Assembly: GCA_031292575.1 (NCBI GenBank)
Contig: JARLGX010000010.1
Coordinates: 122,235-186,234, forward strand
Length of the DNA stretch: 64,000 nt
Direction: 5' to 3'
DNA from: Paludibacter sp.
GTDB lineage: Bacteria > Bacteroidota > Bacteroidia > Bacteroidales > Paludibacteraceae
A program made the position numbers and the translations under genes. The notes beneath the pieces were generated by a model. That model worked only from the letters and a program-made list of their open reading frames with translations. It was not told the DNA's origin and did no database searches. Of this stretch, positions 35,796 to 45,868 are shown in pieces (position 1 is the first letter of the stretch; each line of letters begins with the position of its first letter).

Positions 35796-36708
35796 CATTT
35801 GGAATAATGCTGATGGCGTAGGGCGAAGTGCCGTTTACAATAATTCCATCGGCTTCCATTAGAGCTTCTTTGTCGCTTTTTACTACCAGATTTTGAGTTT
35901 GAAATGATTCAATAATTGGATGTTCAAGTAATTTGCCATTGAATAATCGGCGAAGACCTCCAATAATATCAATGAAAGTTGGCTTTTTAGCCATCATCAC
36001 GTCTAAAAGCCCATCGTATGGAAGTGCATTTGGGGTTTGTTTCATGCCCCCACCGCTATAACAGCCATTTGCTACATTCATTGTAAACATGCTATCGGAA
36101 ATTTTTCGTTCTTTCGATTCAATCTTTACTTTGTGTGCCCGATAAGTAAAAACAGCCCCCAACAAGGCAACAGTATATAAAAAAGAATGGCTTCCAACAA
36201 ATCTTTTGAGCTGATGAGTGATATTAACCACGGCAGCATCCAATCCCAACCCAACTGAGTTGATAAAATAGTGTGTTTGTTTTTCACCTTCCAATTCATA
36301 GTCCACTTTACCAATATCGATTGATTGAGTTTTTCCTTTTAAAAATACATCAATCGAATGGTTATAATCGCGAGTTAAACCCCAAAAGCGACCCCAATCA
36401 TTACCGGTGCCACGTGGTATCAAGGCGAATTTTAAAGAACTTGTATCTTTAATGTCGGAACTAAAAATACCGTTTATCACTTCACTCATTGTACCATCTC
36501 CACCTAAAACCAAGAAGTTCTGATATTGTTTCTCGGCAAAAAGTTTAGCAATTTTTGTTGCGTGACCAGCAAATTTAGTAACTCTGTATTCAAAATGAAT
36601 TTCTGCATGTTTGAGGGTCAGAAAAAGATATTTTCGTTGTTGGCGAAATTTCTTTTTGCCCGATTTCGGGTTGATAATAATCGCCCAGTGCAGCGGTGTG
36701 ATTTCCAT
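35773..36708 (-). CDS. Diacylglycerol/lipid kinase family protein (YegS/BmrU type)
   Basis: 311 aa. The DAGK catalytic domain shows INPKSGKKKF near residue 12, then LVLGGDGTMSEVINGI (GGDGT nucleotide motif) and IPRGTGNDWGRFWG; the C-terminal beta domain has the NGCYSGGGM...PYDGLLDVM pattern and ends in EADGIIVNG. It phosphorylates a lipid such as diacylglycerol at the membrane using ATP. It is convergent with the MurU-like gene and shares 23 bases of coding sequence with it. Confidence 0.9.
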   Translation of the reverse strand: MEITPLHWAIIINPKSGKKKFRQQRKYLFLTLKHAEIHFEYRVTKFAGHATKIAKLFAEKQYQNFLVLGGDGTMSEVINGIFSSDIKDTSSLKFALIPRGTGNDWGRFWGLTRDYNHSIDVFLKGKTQSIDIGKVDYELEGEKQTHYFINSVGLGLDAAVVNITHQLKRFVGSHSFLYTVALLGAVFTYRAHKVKIESKERKISDSMFTMNVANGCYSGGGMKQTPNALPYDGLLDVMMAKKPTFIDIIGGLRRLFNGKLLEHPIIESFQTQNLVVKSDKEALMEADGIIVNGTSPYAISIIPNAIQMIVP

Positions 36709-36814
36709 AGTATGACCCCTAACCCCGAAATAGAATTAAATTAGTTGAGTTAAATTAGTTGAAATTTAAAGTCAGTTTTATATCCGAAATTGGGAATCAA
36801 GTTCCCTTTAAGGG

Positions 36815-37876
36815 TTAATGATTCAGATATAAATCCATTAATGTCAATGCAGCCATTGCTTCAACAATAGGTACTGCACGGGGTAAAACACAAGGATCGT
36901 GTCGTCCGCGAGCCTCCAATTCCACTTCGTTAGCGTGAATATCTAACGTGTCTTGTTTTTTCGAAATTGTAGCTACAGGTTTAAATAAAACTCTGAAATA
37001 AATATCCTGTCCGTTACTAATACCTCCCTGAACACCGCCGGAATTATTCGTTTTTGTTGTTACTTTATCACCATCTTTTACGAAAGAGTCATTCATTTCA
37101 GAGCCCTTCAAACTGACCCCTTCGAAGCCACGGCCATAATCAAAACCGTGTGTTGCATTGATGCTGAGCATGGATTGTGCAAGACGTGACTGTAATTTGT
37201 CGAAAATAGGTTCGCCAAAACCTACAGGAACGCCTTTAATTACACATGAAATAATACCGCCGATTGAATCTCCTTCTTCTTTTAAAATTTTGATATAGTC
37301 AATCATTTTTTCGGCTGTTTCTGTGTCGGGACAACGAACAACATTACTTTCAATCAATGACAAATCAACTGTTTCGTAATTTCCGGGCATAGCTATGTGA
37401 CCAACTTGTGAGGTAAAAGCAGTAATTTCAATTCCTTGTTGCATTAATGCCAGCTTTGCAATAGCTCCTGCCACAACACGCGAAGCAGTTTCTCTTGCCG
37501 AACTTCTGCCGCCTCCACGATGATCGCGGATGCCATATTTTTGCTGGTAAGTATAATCGGCATGTGATGGACGATACACTTCTTTCAGATGATCGTAGTC
37601 GGAACTGTGCTGGTTTTCATTCCAAATCACAAATGCAATAGGTGTTCCAGTAGTTTTACCTTCGAAAATCCCGGATAGAAATTCTACTTTATCACCTTCT
37701 TTGCGTGGTGTTGAAATGGCTGATTGACCTGGACGGCGACGATTTAATTCCTGTTGGATGAACTCTTCATTAATTTCAATCCCCGATGGACATCCATCCA
37801 CAATTCCGCCAATACCTTTACCATGGGATTCGCCAAATGAAGTGAATGTAAATAATTTTCCTATTGTGTTCGACAT
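36815..37876 (-). CDS. aroC: Chorismate synthase
   Basis: 353 aa, the standard length. Signatures: [22 protein letters not shown] at the N-terminus, then [41 protein letters not shown] (FMN and EPSP binding) and [19 protein letters not shown] at the C-terminus. It uses reduced FMN to make chorismate from EPSP, the last step before aromatic amino acids, folate and quinones. Chorismate also feeds the PabB/PabC pair encoded later in the window. Single gene with a TAACTTTG box upstream. Confidence 0.98.
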   Translation of the reverse strand: MSNTIGKLFTFTSFGESHGKGIGGIVDGCPSGIEINEEFIQQELNRRRPGQSAISTPRKEGDKVEFLSGIFEGKTTGTPIAFVIWNENQHSSDYDHLKEVYRPSHADYTYQQKYGIRDHRGGGRSSARETASRVVAGAIAKLALMQQGIEITAFTSQVGHIAMPGNYETVDLSLIESNVVRCPDTETAEKMIDYIKILKEEGDSIGGIISCVIKGVPVGFGEPIFDKLQSRLAQSMLSINATHGFDYGRGFEGVSLKGSEMNDSFVKDGDKVTTKTNNSGGVQGGISNGQDIYFRVLFKPVATISKKQDTLDIHANEVELEARGRHDPCVLPRAVPIVEAMAALTLMDLYLNH

Positions 37877-37934
37877 GTTTTTTAATCTGTTTGAATGTAA
37901 AATAGTTATACCAAAATTTGAATAAATAGAAGTA

Positions 37935-37942
37935 CAAAGTTA
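37935..37942 (-). promoter_or_regulatory. Candidate -7 box of aroC
   Basis: TAACTTTG on the minus strand, 59 bases before the start codon. Confidence 0.4.
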
Positions 37943-37983
37943 TTCAAAAATTTCAAACTACTATAATTGGATGATTCTGTTAC

Positions 37984-38038
37984 AAAAAACAATGGATATT
38001 AAATAGTTGTAAACTACTCAATATCCATCGAATATGTA
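37984..38038 (-). terminator. Intrinsic terminator of slyD
   Basis: ATGGATATT (37992-38000) pairs with AATATCCAT (38030-38038), with an inner AGTT/AACT stem; a T-rich run follows on the minus strand. Confidence 0.8.
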
Positions 38039-38059
38039 TTGAAAATAAGTTAGGGCAGA

Positions 38060-38665
38060 TTAGTGACAACCGCAACCGCTTCCGCAGCTGCCCGAGCTTT
38101 CTTCACCATCACCACATCCGCAACTATCATCGTTGCATCCACCTTCGCCGCAACCACAACCGCTGCCACATCCACCACCCATAAGTGATGCCAGTTCTTT
38201 GTCGGTAGCTTCACGCACTTCGAGAACCGAACCTTTGAAGTGAAGATTTTCGCCGGCTAACGGATGATTCAAATCCACTGTTACGTGTGAATCGGTAATC
38301 GTAACTACTTGAGCATTAATTTTATTTCCTTCATTGTCCATTAATGGAACAACGTTGCCTTCGAAAATCATTTCTTCATCAAGTTTTCCATCAATTTCAA
38401 AAATAGCACGATCGAGATCTAATACGCTTTCATCGTCATAAAGTCCGTATGCATCTTCGGTATTGATAACAAAATCAAACTTGTCGCCAACCTGCATACC
38501 AAATAAATTTTCTTCAAATTTCGGAAGCATCATACCTACACCATAGATAAAATTCAATGGTTGTTGTTCGGTAGCTTTTTCCATTAATTCTAATTCTCCT
38601 TCTTTGTCGCCATCAACGTATAACTCGTATTCTGCCGAAACTGATTTGTTTGCTGTAATTTTCAT
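38060..38665 (-). CDS. slyD: FKBP-type peptidyl-prolyl isomerase, SlyD-like
   Basis: 201 aa. Residues 1-70 and 120-160 form the FKBP domain (YELYVDGDKEGEL, FIYGVGMMLPKFEENLFGMQVGDKFDFVI...AYG) with the inserted IF chaperone domain between, and VDLNHPLAGENLHFKGSVLEVREAT closes the fold. The last 40 residues are a Gly/Cys-rich tail with about 14 Cys and a final His, comparable with the nickel-binding tail of E. coli SlyD. A cytoplasmic folding helper and metallochaperone is the family role. It ends in its own terminator. Confidence 0.93.
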   Translation of the reverse strand: MKITANKSVSAEYELYVDGDKEGELELMEKATEQQPLNFIYGVGMMLPKFEENLFGMQVGDKFDFVINTEDAYGLYDDESVLDLDRAIFEIDGKLDEEMIFEGNVVPLMDNEGNKINAQVVTITDSHVTVDLNHPLAGENLHFKGSVLEVREATDKELASLMGGGCGSGCGCGEGGCNDDSCGCGDGEESSGSCGSGCGCH

Positions 38666-38772
38666 TTTCTATTTATTTTGTTTAATAATTTCATTTTTCC
38701 CAGTCAATCTATAAATGTTTTTGTTGCAAAATTGTTCATTTTTTCCCAGTTAATTCGTAATTATCATGTGAA

Positions 38773-41535
38773 TTAATACCAAGTAATTGGAGTTGTTCCG
38801 TAGCCACTCTGTTTGTTATATTTCAAATCCTGTAGCATACTTGCGTTTACTCCAATCCTAAAATTATAAGATTTGTAAGGACCAAACGGTACAATACTTG
38901 CAGTCATTGTCCAACAGTGTAAGTTTCTTATAACGTTTACATTTGTGTAGGTAAATTGATTTGCATGAAAGTCATAAGCCGTAGTTGCAGATATTTTCCA
39001 ATTTGTTGTCAGTGCAATATTCCCCGAAAAACTTAAATTGTGAGTTAGAGCCATATCGTAAGCAATTTTTTTGGGATTCCAAGTTCCTTGTCCGTACATG
39101 ACTGAATAATTAATGCTTAAGCTCCATGGAATTGTTAGTTTCTGATACCCATCGATGTCTTTATCTATTGCTTTTTTATCTTTTTCGGAATCGGTTTTTA
39201 CTTTGTTGTTAAATGTACTGTCGTTTTTAGTAGGAAGAACTTGATCGGGAGAATTATTATTTACCGTAGAATTGTTCTTTTTATCCGATTTCTTTTTGAA
39301 AGTTTCATTGCTTAAGGTATAGCTGTATGAGGTACTTGTGCCAAGAAAGCGAGGCAACTTTCCACTATTCCAAAGAAGTCGGTTTATTCTAACTCCTCCG
39401 TTGCCTGCTGCGTTTGAAACATAAACATATGGATCAAACGCACTACTTAAACTTAAGGAGTAATTTTTACCAAGTTTCAAACGTATACTTGCATTAAAAT
39501 TCTGCCATTGCATCGAATCTGCAGCCATATTATAACCACCAGTTATTGATAAATTGTCAATTAAACTTTTAATTATAAATGGTTTAGTGCCTGTTGTGTC
39601 TTTATCGTTTCGTACTTTCATCTCTACGTTATTGGTTAAGGAAAATCCAATGTTTCCAGATTTGCCAACACCGGGTGCCTGATATAAACTGTTTTGATAA
39701 TGTGAATATTGCACAACTTGATCGTGAAAAATTGCTGGGTTCGAAATGTCCGAAACAGATTTTACATAAGTGCCATAATAACCCCACATTGGGTCTCCAA
39801 AATTAGGTGCATAAGTGAATGATATAGATGGAGTTAGTACGTGACGGATTCTGTCAATCTTATCCCCGAAAATTGCTCTGCTTGGAATGTAAAACCCATA
39901 AAGTTTTGTTGAAGCTGAAACCCCCATGTTAAAATCGAAAACACGATTGAACCCTGAAATAGTGTCAGTTACCAATTTCTGATTTTTTTTATCCCACGAT
40001 TCATTTATCGACTGAAACAACCATCGTTCGGTATAATTTATACTTGGCGATATAGTAATGTATTTCAGCAAATTGAAGTTTGCAGTAACAGGAATATTAT
40101 GTATCATTCCATTTTTCCAATCTTTTGTAAACGAAGAACTTAACAGCTTATTTTCTTTCGTTTGAATACTATTTTGAAATGAGCCGGTATATGAAAATGA
40201 AATCTTTTCGTACCAACGGTCTTTTCCTATCGCATCTTTTCGTTTGAATGGATAAATGCTGCTCATTGATATACTGAGATTTGGCAATGATAAATTTATT
40301 GTCGAATCCGAAGTTCGTTGAGTAACATTCATACTTCCATTTAAACTAAACGGACTATCAGGAAATCGTTTCGTGAAGTTTACGGTTGAACTTTTAGTGT
40401 TATTTGAGTTTATCTCAGGCCTATAATAATTATTAATATTATTTTGATTGTAGCCTGATGAACTGTAGTTTACGCTGGAAGAAAAAGTAAAAAACGGATT
40501 GGCCTTAGCATCTTGAGAATGCGACCAGGTAATATTCATACTCGGTGAACTTTTATAATCAGGAAGCCCTTTTTCGCTAATTACATCGTCGCGGTAACTG
40601 AAACTAAAATTTCCACTATATTTGTAACGTTTTATATATCTGGAGTTTGCTGTAAATGCCCAGGTTCCTTTTGTATAAATATCAGCCTTCAAATCGAGAT
40701 CCATATAATCGTTAATGGCAAAATAATAACCTCCATTTGTTAATCCAAACCCCCTTGTTTGTTCGTCCTGAAAAGTAGGCATCATAATACCCGAAGAGTA
40801 TTTATCTGTAAATGGGAAAAACCCGAAAGGAATTGCTATTGGCAAAGGAACATCTTCAATAACTAAATACGCAGGCCCTGTGACTATGTATTTTCCTGTT
40901 TTTATTTTTCCACGCGTTAAATCCAGATAAAAATCGGGATGTTCATGGTTATCGCAAGTTGTATATTTCCCATCGGTAATGCACAAAATGTCATTGCCCA
41001 CTTTCTTTGTTTTGTCGCTTATAACGTACCCTTCACCTTGTTTTGTAACTGCCTGGCGAATATATCCTTTTTTGGTTCTTAGGTTGTAAGTAAGTTCTTT
41101 CGATGAGTATTCTGTTTTTCCTTCTGTGAAAACAGGTTCTCCAATTTTTTTGCCAACACTATCTGTTCTTCCTTTTGCAAAAATTAAACTGCTGTCCATT
41201 TTTACACGAACAAATTCAGCTTTCAATTCTATATTTTTATATTTTACATCTCCTTTGCCATGCAGAAACCCCGTACCATTACCCAAAAGTACAATTGAAT
41301 CCTGGGCTGTATAATCAATTTCAGCATCTATTTGGTTCGACTTCGGCTTTTTTAGTGATACTGAATCCACAGTATCTTTTTTGTTTATCGAGCTATTAAC
41401 TATCTGTGTTTTAATATCTTTATTTTTGGGTATAGGTTTCCCTTGCCCCATACCCCAAATGGGGAAAGCCATCAATAAAATCAGAAGCAGGATCAAACGT
41501 GCTTTATTGAAATATAATCGGTTACAGATTTGCAT
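38773..41535 (-). CDS. lptD: LPS-assembly protein LptD (Bacteroidetes type)
   Basis: 920 aa. A signal peptide or N-terminal hydrophobic segment (ARLILLLILLMAFPIWGMGQ) precedes an OstA-like beta-jellyroll (about residues 65-200: IDYTAQDSIVLLGNGTGFLHGKGDVKYKNIELKAEFVRV) and a long beta-barrel with the LptD-like segment PIAIPFGFFPFTDKYSSGIMMPTF at about 245. LptD inserts lipopolysaccharide into the outer leaflet. The gene is divergent from the amidase and mlaD genes, an arrangement I associate with this phylum. Confidence 0.92.
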   Translation of the reverse strand: MQICNRLYFNKARLILLLILLMAFPIWGMGQGKPIPKNKDIKTQIVNSSINKKDTVDSVSLKKPKSNQIDAEIDYTAQDSIVLLGNGTGFLHGKGDVKYKNIELKAEFVRVKMDSSLIFAKGRTDSVGKKIGEPVFTEGKTEYSSKELTYNLRTKKGYIRQAVTKQGEGYVISDKTKKVGNDILCITDGKYTTCDNHEHPDFYLDLTRGKIKTGKYIVTGPAYLVIEDVPLPIAIPFGFFPFTDKYSSGIMMPTFQDEQTRGFGLTNGGYYFAINDYMDLDLKADIYTKGTWAFTANSRYIKRYKYSGNFSFSYRDDVISEKGLPDYKSSPSMNITWSHSQDAKANPFFTFSSSVNYSSSGYNQNNINNYYRPEINSNNTKSSTVNFTKRFPDSPFSLNGSMNVTQRTSDSTINLSLPNLSISMSSIYPFKRKDAIGKDRWYEKISFSYTGSFQNSIQTKENKLLSSSFTKDWKNGMIHNIPVTANFNLLKYITISPSINYTERWLFQSINESWDKKNQKLVTDTISGFNRVFDFNMGVSASTKLYGFYIPSRAIFGDKIDRIRHVLTPSISFTYAPNFGDPMWGYYGTYVKSVSDISNPAIFHDQVVQYSHYQNSLYQAPGVGKSGNIGFSLTNNVEMKVRNDKDTTGTKPFIIKSLIDNLSITGGYNMAADSMQWQNFNASIRLKLGKNYSLSLSSAFDPYVYVSNAAGNGGVRINRLLWNSGKLPRFLGTSTSYSYTLSNETFKKKSDKKNNSTVNNNSPDQVLPTKNDSTFNNKVKTDSEKDKKAIDKDIDGYQKLTIPWSLSINYSVMYGQGTWNPKKIAYDMALTHNLSFSGNIALTTNWKISATTAYDFHANQFTYTNVNVIRNLHCWTMTASIVPFGPYKSYNFRIGVNASMLQDLKYNKQSGYGTTPITWY

Positions 41536-41568
41536 CCGCTAAGGGGTCTGGTTTTTTAAATTTGGTTG

Positions 41569-41576
41569 CAAAATTA
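41569..41576 (-). promoter_or_regulatory. Candidate -7 box of lptD
   Basis: TAATTTTG on the minus strand, 34 bases before the start. Confidence 0.4.
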
Positions 41577-41681
41577 GTGAAAATAAAGTTGTCTCTTTTA
41601 GATATATCCTTTTTTTATGATTAATTTGAAATTTACTCTTACATTTCGCGTTATAAACAAGAGAAAAACATTACTTTTGCA

Positions 41682-41689
41682 CTAAAATA
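41682..41689 (+). promoter_or_regulatory. Candidate -7 box of the amidase gene
   Basis: TACTTTTG followed by CA, 35 bases before the ATG at 41724; divergent from the lptD box. Confidence 0.45.
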
Positions 41690-41723
41690 CTCAATTAATT
41701 CTATTTCATTTAGAGAATTTTTT

Positions 41724-42959
41724 ATGAAATTTACAAATAGATATTTCCTTGTTTCTCAATTCATATTCATTTCTGTTGGAGTTTTTTTTTGTTCGCCCAT
41801 AGCTGCGCAGGATTCAAAATTTACAATTGTACTCGATGCAGGACACGGTGGACATGACCCCGGAGCTTTGGGTTCAATTGCGCGCGAAAAAGATATAAAT
41901 TTGGCCGTAACGTTGGATTTAGGTGCGTTAATTGAGCAAAATTTTAAAGATGTAAGGGTTGTATACACACGCAAAACGGATAAATATCTTACTTTGCAGG
42001 AGCGTGCTGACATTGTTAATGATCATCATGCCGATTTATTTATCTGCATACACACTAACTCATCTCCAAGTCCGGCAGCTTTCGGAACAGAAACGTTTAC
42101 ACTTGGATTGGCCAAAACAAAGGCTAATTTAGATGTTGCCATGCGTGAAAATTCGGTAATTTTACTTGAAGAAGATTATCGGTCTAAATATAAAGGCTTT
42201 GATCCTAACTCAGTTGATTCTTACATAATGTTTGAATTTATGCAGGATAAATATTTAGATAGAAGCGTAGAATTTTCCTCTACAGTTCAAAATGAGTTTG
42301 TTAACTATTGTCATCGCACTGACCACGGTGTCCGTCAGGCAGGATTTTGGGTGTTGCATCGTTCTGCTTGTCCGAGTGTTTTGATTGAGCTTGGTTTTAT
42401 TTCCAATGGACCCGAAGAGAGGTATCTGACTTCTGAACAAGGACAAAAAGAAATGGCTACCGGAATATACAAAGCAGTAGTTGAATATAAAAGAGCACAT
42501 GATAAAAAAACAGGTCGTCTATTAACTTCATCCGTTTCGAGTGCTGAAAAAGAAGAAAAAAATGATGAGCCAAAACAAGAACAACCTGCAAAAAGAATTA
42601 TTGAAAAGACAAGGTTTAACAATGGGGATATGAATAAAAAACCCGTTGTAAATGAAGATGAGAAAAATACATTAAAAGAAACTGTTCAAAACTCTGATCA
42701 GAATCCTGTTTTTAAAGTTCAACTTTTTGCAGCAAGAAAAGCCCTAGATCCAAATGCAGCTGATTTTAAGGGAGTTTCAAATGTCGATTTTTATGTAGAG
42801 CGAGGCTATCATAAATACACATTAGGTGCAGAAACTGATTATTCAAAAATTGAAAAAATAAGAAGAGAGATTCTCTCGAAATTTCCAGACGCTTTCATAA
42901 TCGCATTTGTTGGAGATAAAAAATTATCACCGCAGGAAGTATTAAGATTATCGAAATAA
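41724..42959 (+). CDS. N-acetylmuramoyl-L-alanine amidase (Amidase_3) with SPOR-like tail
   Basis: 411 aa. A signal peptide (about residues 1-29) precedes an Amidase_3 domain to about 255. Zinc ligands and catalytic Glu are at IVLDAGHGGHDPGALG, the Glu in AREKDIN, LFICIHTNSS and VLIELGFISN. A charged linker (about 265-325) follows and the last 80 residues look like a SPOR domain (FKVQLFAARKAL...IIAFVGDKKLSPQEVLRL), which binds denuded glycan at the septum. It cleaves the bond between MurNAc and L-Ala in periplasmic peptidoglycan. mlaD follows after 45 bases in the same transcription unit. Confidence 0.93.
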   Translation: MKFTNRYFLVSQFIFISVGVFFCSPIAAQDSKFTIVLDAGHGGHDPGALGSIAREKDINLAVTLDLGALIEQNFKDVRVVYTRKTDKYLTLQERADIVNDHHADLFICIHTNSSPSPAAFGTETFTLGLAKTKANLDVAMRENSVILLEEDYRSKYKGFDPNSVDSYIMFEFMQDKYLDRSVEFSSTVQNEFVNYCHRTDHGVRQAGFWVLHRSACPSVLIELGFISNGPEERYLTSEQGQKEMATGIYKAVVEYKRAHDKKTGRLLTSSVSSAEKEEKNDEPKQEQPAKRIIEKTRFNNGDMNKKPVVNEDEKNTLKETVQNSDQNPVFKVQLFAARKALDPNAADFKGVSNVDFYVERGYHKYTLGAETDYSKIEKIRREILSKFPDAFIIAFVGDKKLSPQEVLRLSK

Positions 42960-43004
42960 TTTTAAAATTTTAGTTTGAAAATCAATAATAGTAAAGAATA
43001 AAAG

Positions 43005-43916
43005 ATGAAAAAAAAATATTTTACTCGTGAAGTTAAAGTTGGATTGATGGCATTTGTCGCCATTTTTTTGTTGTATTTTGGATTAAATTTTCTGAAAGGT
43101 ATTGATGTTTTTTCTTCAGTAAGCTATTATTATGCCCAATATGAAAATATCGGTGGTTTGGTTCCATCATCGCCAGTATATGTAAAAGGTTTCAAAGTTG
43201 GTCAGGTGGAGAAAGTATATTATGACTTCTCAAAAAAAGAATCATTTGTAATAAAAATATCTGTCTCAAAGGATATAAAATTACCTAAAGGAACCGAAAT
43301 TGAATTGTACGATGATGGTTTAATGGGTGGAAAAGCCATACAATTGATTTATGCACCAACAACTGCTTCGGAACAAATGCATTTGCCCGGTGATACTATT
43401 GATTCGAAAGTTGGAATTGGCCTTATGGCACAACTTTCGGGCGATTTAGTTCCAAAAATTCAAAGCATATCAACTCAGGCAGATTCTTTGATTCGTTCAG
43501 TGCGTGTTCTGGTTGAAAATAAGAACTTAAATAAAAGTATGGCTTCAATAGAACAAACTACTTCAAATTTAGCTGCCAGTTCGTCTCAATTGAAGAAAAT
43601 GATGAATACAGACGTTCCACAGATTCTCGGAAACGTTAACGAAGTTACTTCTGACTTTAAGCAAATCAGTGGTAACCTAAAAAAAATAGATTATGCTGCA
43701 ACATTTGCAAGCATCAATCATACCATTGCAAACTTGAATTTAGTCTCAGACAAATTAAATAGTTCGGAAGGTACAATTGGGATGCTGTTAAATAATAAAG
43801 ATCTTTATGTCAACCTCTCTAATACTGCTTCCAGCGCAGATAAACTGTTGATTGATTTGCAGAAAAACCCTAAAAGATATGTTCATTTTTCTTTATTTGG
43901 GAGTAAATCAAATTAG
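43005..43916 (+). CDS. MlaD family protein (MCE domain)
   Basis: 303 aa. One N-terminal membrane anchor (VGLMAFVAIFLLYFGLNFLKG) and an MCE domain (about 38-118: YYAQYENIGGLVPSSPVYVKGFKVGQVEKVYY...IELYDDGLMGGKAIQLIY), then a long helical, coiled-coil-like C-terminus. MCE/MlaD proteins form the periplasmic substrate-binding rings of phospholipid transporters with MlaEF-type ABC components, which are not next to it here. It is cotranscribed with the amidase and ends in a strong terminator. Confidence 0.9.
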   Translation: MKKKYFTREVKVGLMAFVAIFLLYFGLNFLKGIDVFSSVSYYYAQYENIGGLVPSSPVYVKGFKVGQVEKVYYDFSKKESFVIKISVSKDIKLPKGTEIELYDDGLMGGKAIQLIYAPTTASEQMHLPGDTIDSKVGIGLMAQLSGDLVPKIQSISTQADSLIRSVRVLVENKNLNKSMASIEQTTSNLAASSSQLKKMMNTDVPQILGNVNEVTSDFKQISGNLKKIDYAATFASINHTIANLNLVSDKLNSSEGTIGMLLNNKDLYVNLSNTASSADKLLIDLQKNPKRYVHFSLFGSKSN

Positions 43917-43982
43917 ATCCATTATTTGTACGGATTCTAAATAGTAAAATTAACGAATATTTTTTTGTTTAATAATTTTCAC

Positions 43983-44020
43983 AGCCGAAACCTTTTGTTA
44001 ACAAGAGTTTCGGCTTTTTT
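43983..44020 (+). terminator. Intrinsic terminator after mlaD
   Basis: AGCCGAAAC (43983-43991) pairs with GTTTCGGCT (44007-44015), followed by T6. The remaining bases to dnaA (44021-44317) hold no gene and no exact TTATCCACA DnaA box that I could find. Confidence 0.88.
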
Positions 44021-44264
44021 AATACCTCTTTATGCAATTTCGCTTTCAAATTGTCAATAGCTTTAGAATCAACGATATTACAAAAGTGTTACAATTAATT
44101 CATTGAAAATCAGATGAATTTTATAAAGTTCTGATATTAAAAAAGATGCTTGATTGAATAGCAAATCAAAATTAAACAAATTTTTTTATGTCAGAAAAGT
44201 TTTAGAATTTTGTAGGGTGGAAAGTAGCCCATTCAAAACATCGGCTATTTTTATTTTATGTTTA

Positions 44265-44272
44265 TATGTTTG
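44265..44272 (+). promoter_or_regulatory. Candidate -7 box of dnaA
   Basis: TATGTTTG, 46 bases before the dnaA ATG. No matching -33, so weak. Confidence 0.35.
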
Positions 44273-44317
44273 TGTTACTCGAAGTCAATAATAATCTTTT
44301 TTTGAACTAAAACCGAA

Positions 44318-45712
44318 ATGTTGAATAATCACGATCAATTATGGAGCCGCTGCCTTAGCGTTATAAAAGACAATATAAGCGAAGCATCGTACAACACTTG
44401 GTTTGCTCCCATAGTTGCTTTAAAATACGAAAATAGTATATTTGTATTGCAGGTTCCAAGCCAGTTCTTCGTGGAATATATTGAAGAAAAATATATTGAT
44501 TTGCTGAGAATGACTCTTTATCGTGAAGTTGGAGTAGGAACTCGATTGGAATATCGTGTATTGATTGATAAATCAAGTGGCAAAGGCACTCAGATTCCTA
44601 GTGTAGGAGAGCAACAGACTAAGCCAAAGAACGTCGCGAATAATCCGTCGTACATTAACCCATATCATAAGCCCCAGTTGCCGGAAATTGATCCACAATT
44701 AAATCCTGCGTACAATTTTAATAACCTAATTGAAGGTAACAGCAATAAGTTAGCCCGTACGGCTGGTATAAGTATTGGCAATGAACCCGGCAAAAATATT
44801 TTCAATCCGCTTTTTGTTTATGGGCAATCAGGAGTTGGAAAAACTCATCTGGCAAATTCTATTGGAGTGATGACCAAACAATTGCATCCCGAAAAACGTG
44901 TTTTGTACGTTTCTGCTAATACTTTCCAAATTCAATATACAGATGCTGTTCGAAGTAATACGGTAAATGATTTTCTGAATTTTTATCAAACAATTGATGT
45001 ATTGATTGTTGATGATATTCAAGAATTTGCAGGTAAAACAGGGACGCAAAATACTTTCTTTCATATTTTTAATCATTTGCACCAGACCGGCAAGCAATTG
45101 GTTTTGACTTCTGATCGTTCACCCATTGTGATGGTAGGCTTGGAGCAACGGTTGCTCACACGTTTTAAATGGGGTTTATCGGCAGAAATAGAAAAACCTG
45201 ATTTCGATTTGCGTAAATCTATTCTTCAGAGTAAAATTTATCACGATGGATTAGAAATTTCGGAAGAAGTGGTTGATTTTATTGCAGAGCATGTTGTGGA
45301 TAATGTCAGAGATTTGGAGGGTGTACTTGTTTCGCTTATGGCACATTCAACATTAGCAAATATGCCTATCGATGTGGTTTTAGCCGAAAAAGTGATTAGC
45401 CGCATTGTGAACATTACCCGAAAAGTAAATACAGTTGAAAAAATACGCGATGTGGTGTGTGAGTATTTTTCGTTATCAATAGATGCAATATCTACAAAAA
45501 GTCGCAAACGTGAAGTTGTTCAGGCTCGTCAAATAGCCATGTTCTTATCCAAGCAACTAACAAAAAGTTCATTATCGTCGATTGGAAATACTATTGGGCA
45601 GCGTGATCATGCCACAGTTTTACATGCTTGTAAAATTGTTAATGATTTGATGGATTGTGATAAAAATTTCAGATCAAGCGTTCGGGAAATTGAAGAAAAA
45701 TTAAAGAGATAA
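44318..45712 (+). CDS. dnaA: Chromosomal replication initiator protein DnaA
   Basis: 464 aa. Domain I is at 1-85 (LWSRCLSVIKDNISEASYNTWF), a short linker follows, then the AAA+ domain III with Walker A GQSGVGKT (169-176), Walker B LIVDDIQEF and the arginine-containing sensor region, and the DNA-binding domain IV, ending in SSLSSIGNTIGQRDHATVLHACKIV, which contains the DnaA signature. It opens the replication origin. No DnaA-box cluster or dnaN is adjacent, so this locus is probably not oriC. A terminator follows 49 bases after the stop. Confidence 0.98.
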   Translation: MLNNHDQLWSRCLSVIKDNISEASYNTWFAPIVALKYENSIFVLQVPSQFFVEYIEEKYIDLLRMTLYREVGVGTRLEYRVLIDKSSGKGTQIPSVGEQQTKPKNVANNPSYINPYHKPQLPEIDPQLNPAYNFNNLIEGNSNKLARTAGISIGNEPGKNIFNPLFVYGQSGVGKTHLANSIGVMTKQLHPEKRVLYVSANTFQIQYTDAVRSNTVNDFLNFYQTIDVLIVDDIQEFAGKTGTQNTFFHIFNHLHQTGKQLVLTSDRSPIVMVGLEQRLLTRFKWGLSAEIEKPDFDLRKSILQSKIYHDGLEISEEVVDFIAEHVVDNVRDLEGVLVSLMAHSTLANMPIDVVLAEKVISRIVNITRKVNTVEKIRDVVCEYFSLSIDAISTKSRKREVVQARQIAMFLSKQLTKSSLSSIGNTIGQRDHATVLHACKIVNDLMDCDKNFRSSVREIEEKLKR

Positions 45713-45760
45713 TAATTTGATATATATAGTTTTAAATAGATGTCATTATTGAAAATTTTA

Positions 45761-45790
45761 AAAGCTGCTATTTCTATTAGCAGCTTTTTT
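45761..45790 (+). terminator. Intrinsic terminator of dnaA
   Basis: AAAGCTGCTA (45761-45770) pairs with TAGCAGCTTT (45778-45787), followed by T-run. Confidence 0.9.
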
Positions 45791-45868
45791 TGCGGAATAT
45801 CTTTATTGATATTCTATGGAAATAGGAAATAATGTTGTATTTTTACACCGAAATTAAAACGAACAAAC

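Noticed and set aside
43917..44317. Chromosome origin next to dnaA
   Set aside because: No DnaA-box cluster or AT-rich 13-mers recognised and dnaN is not adjacent.
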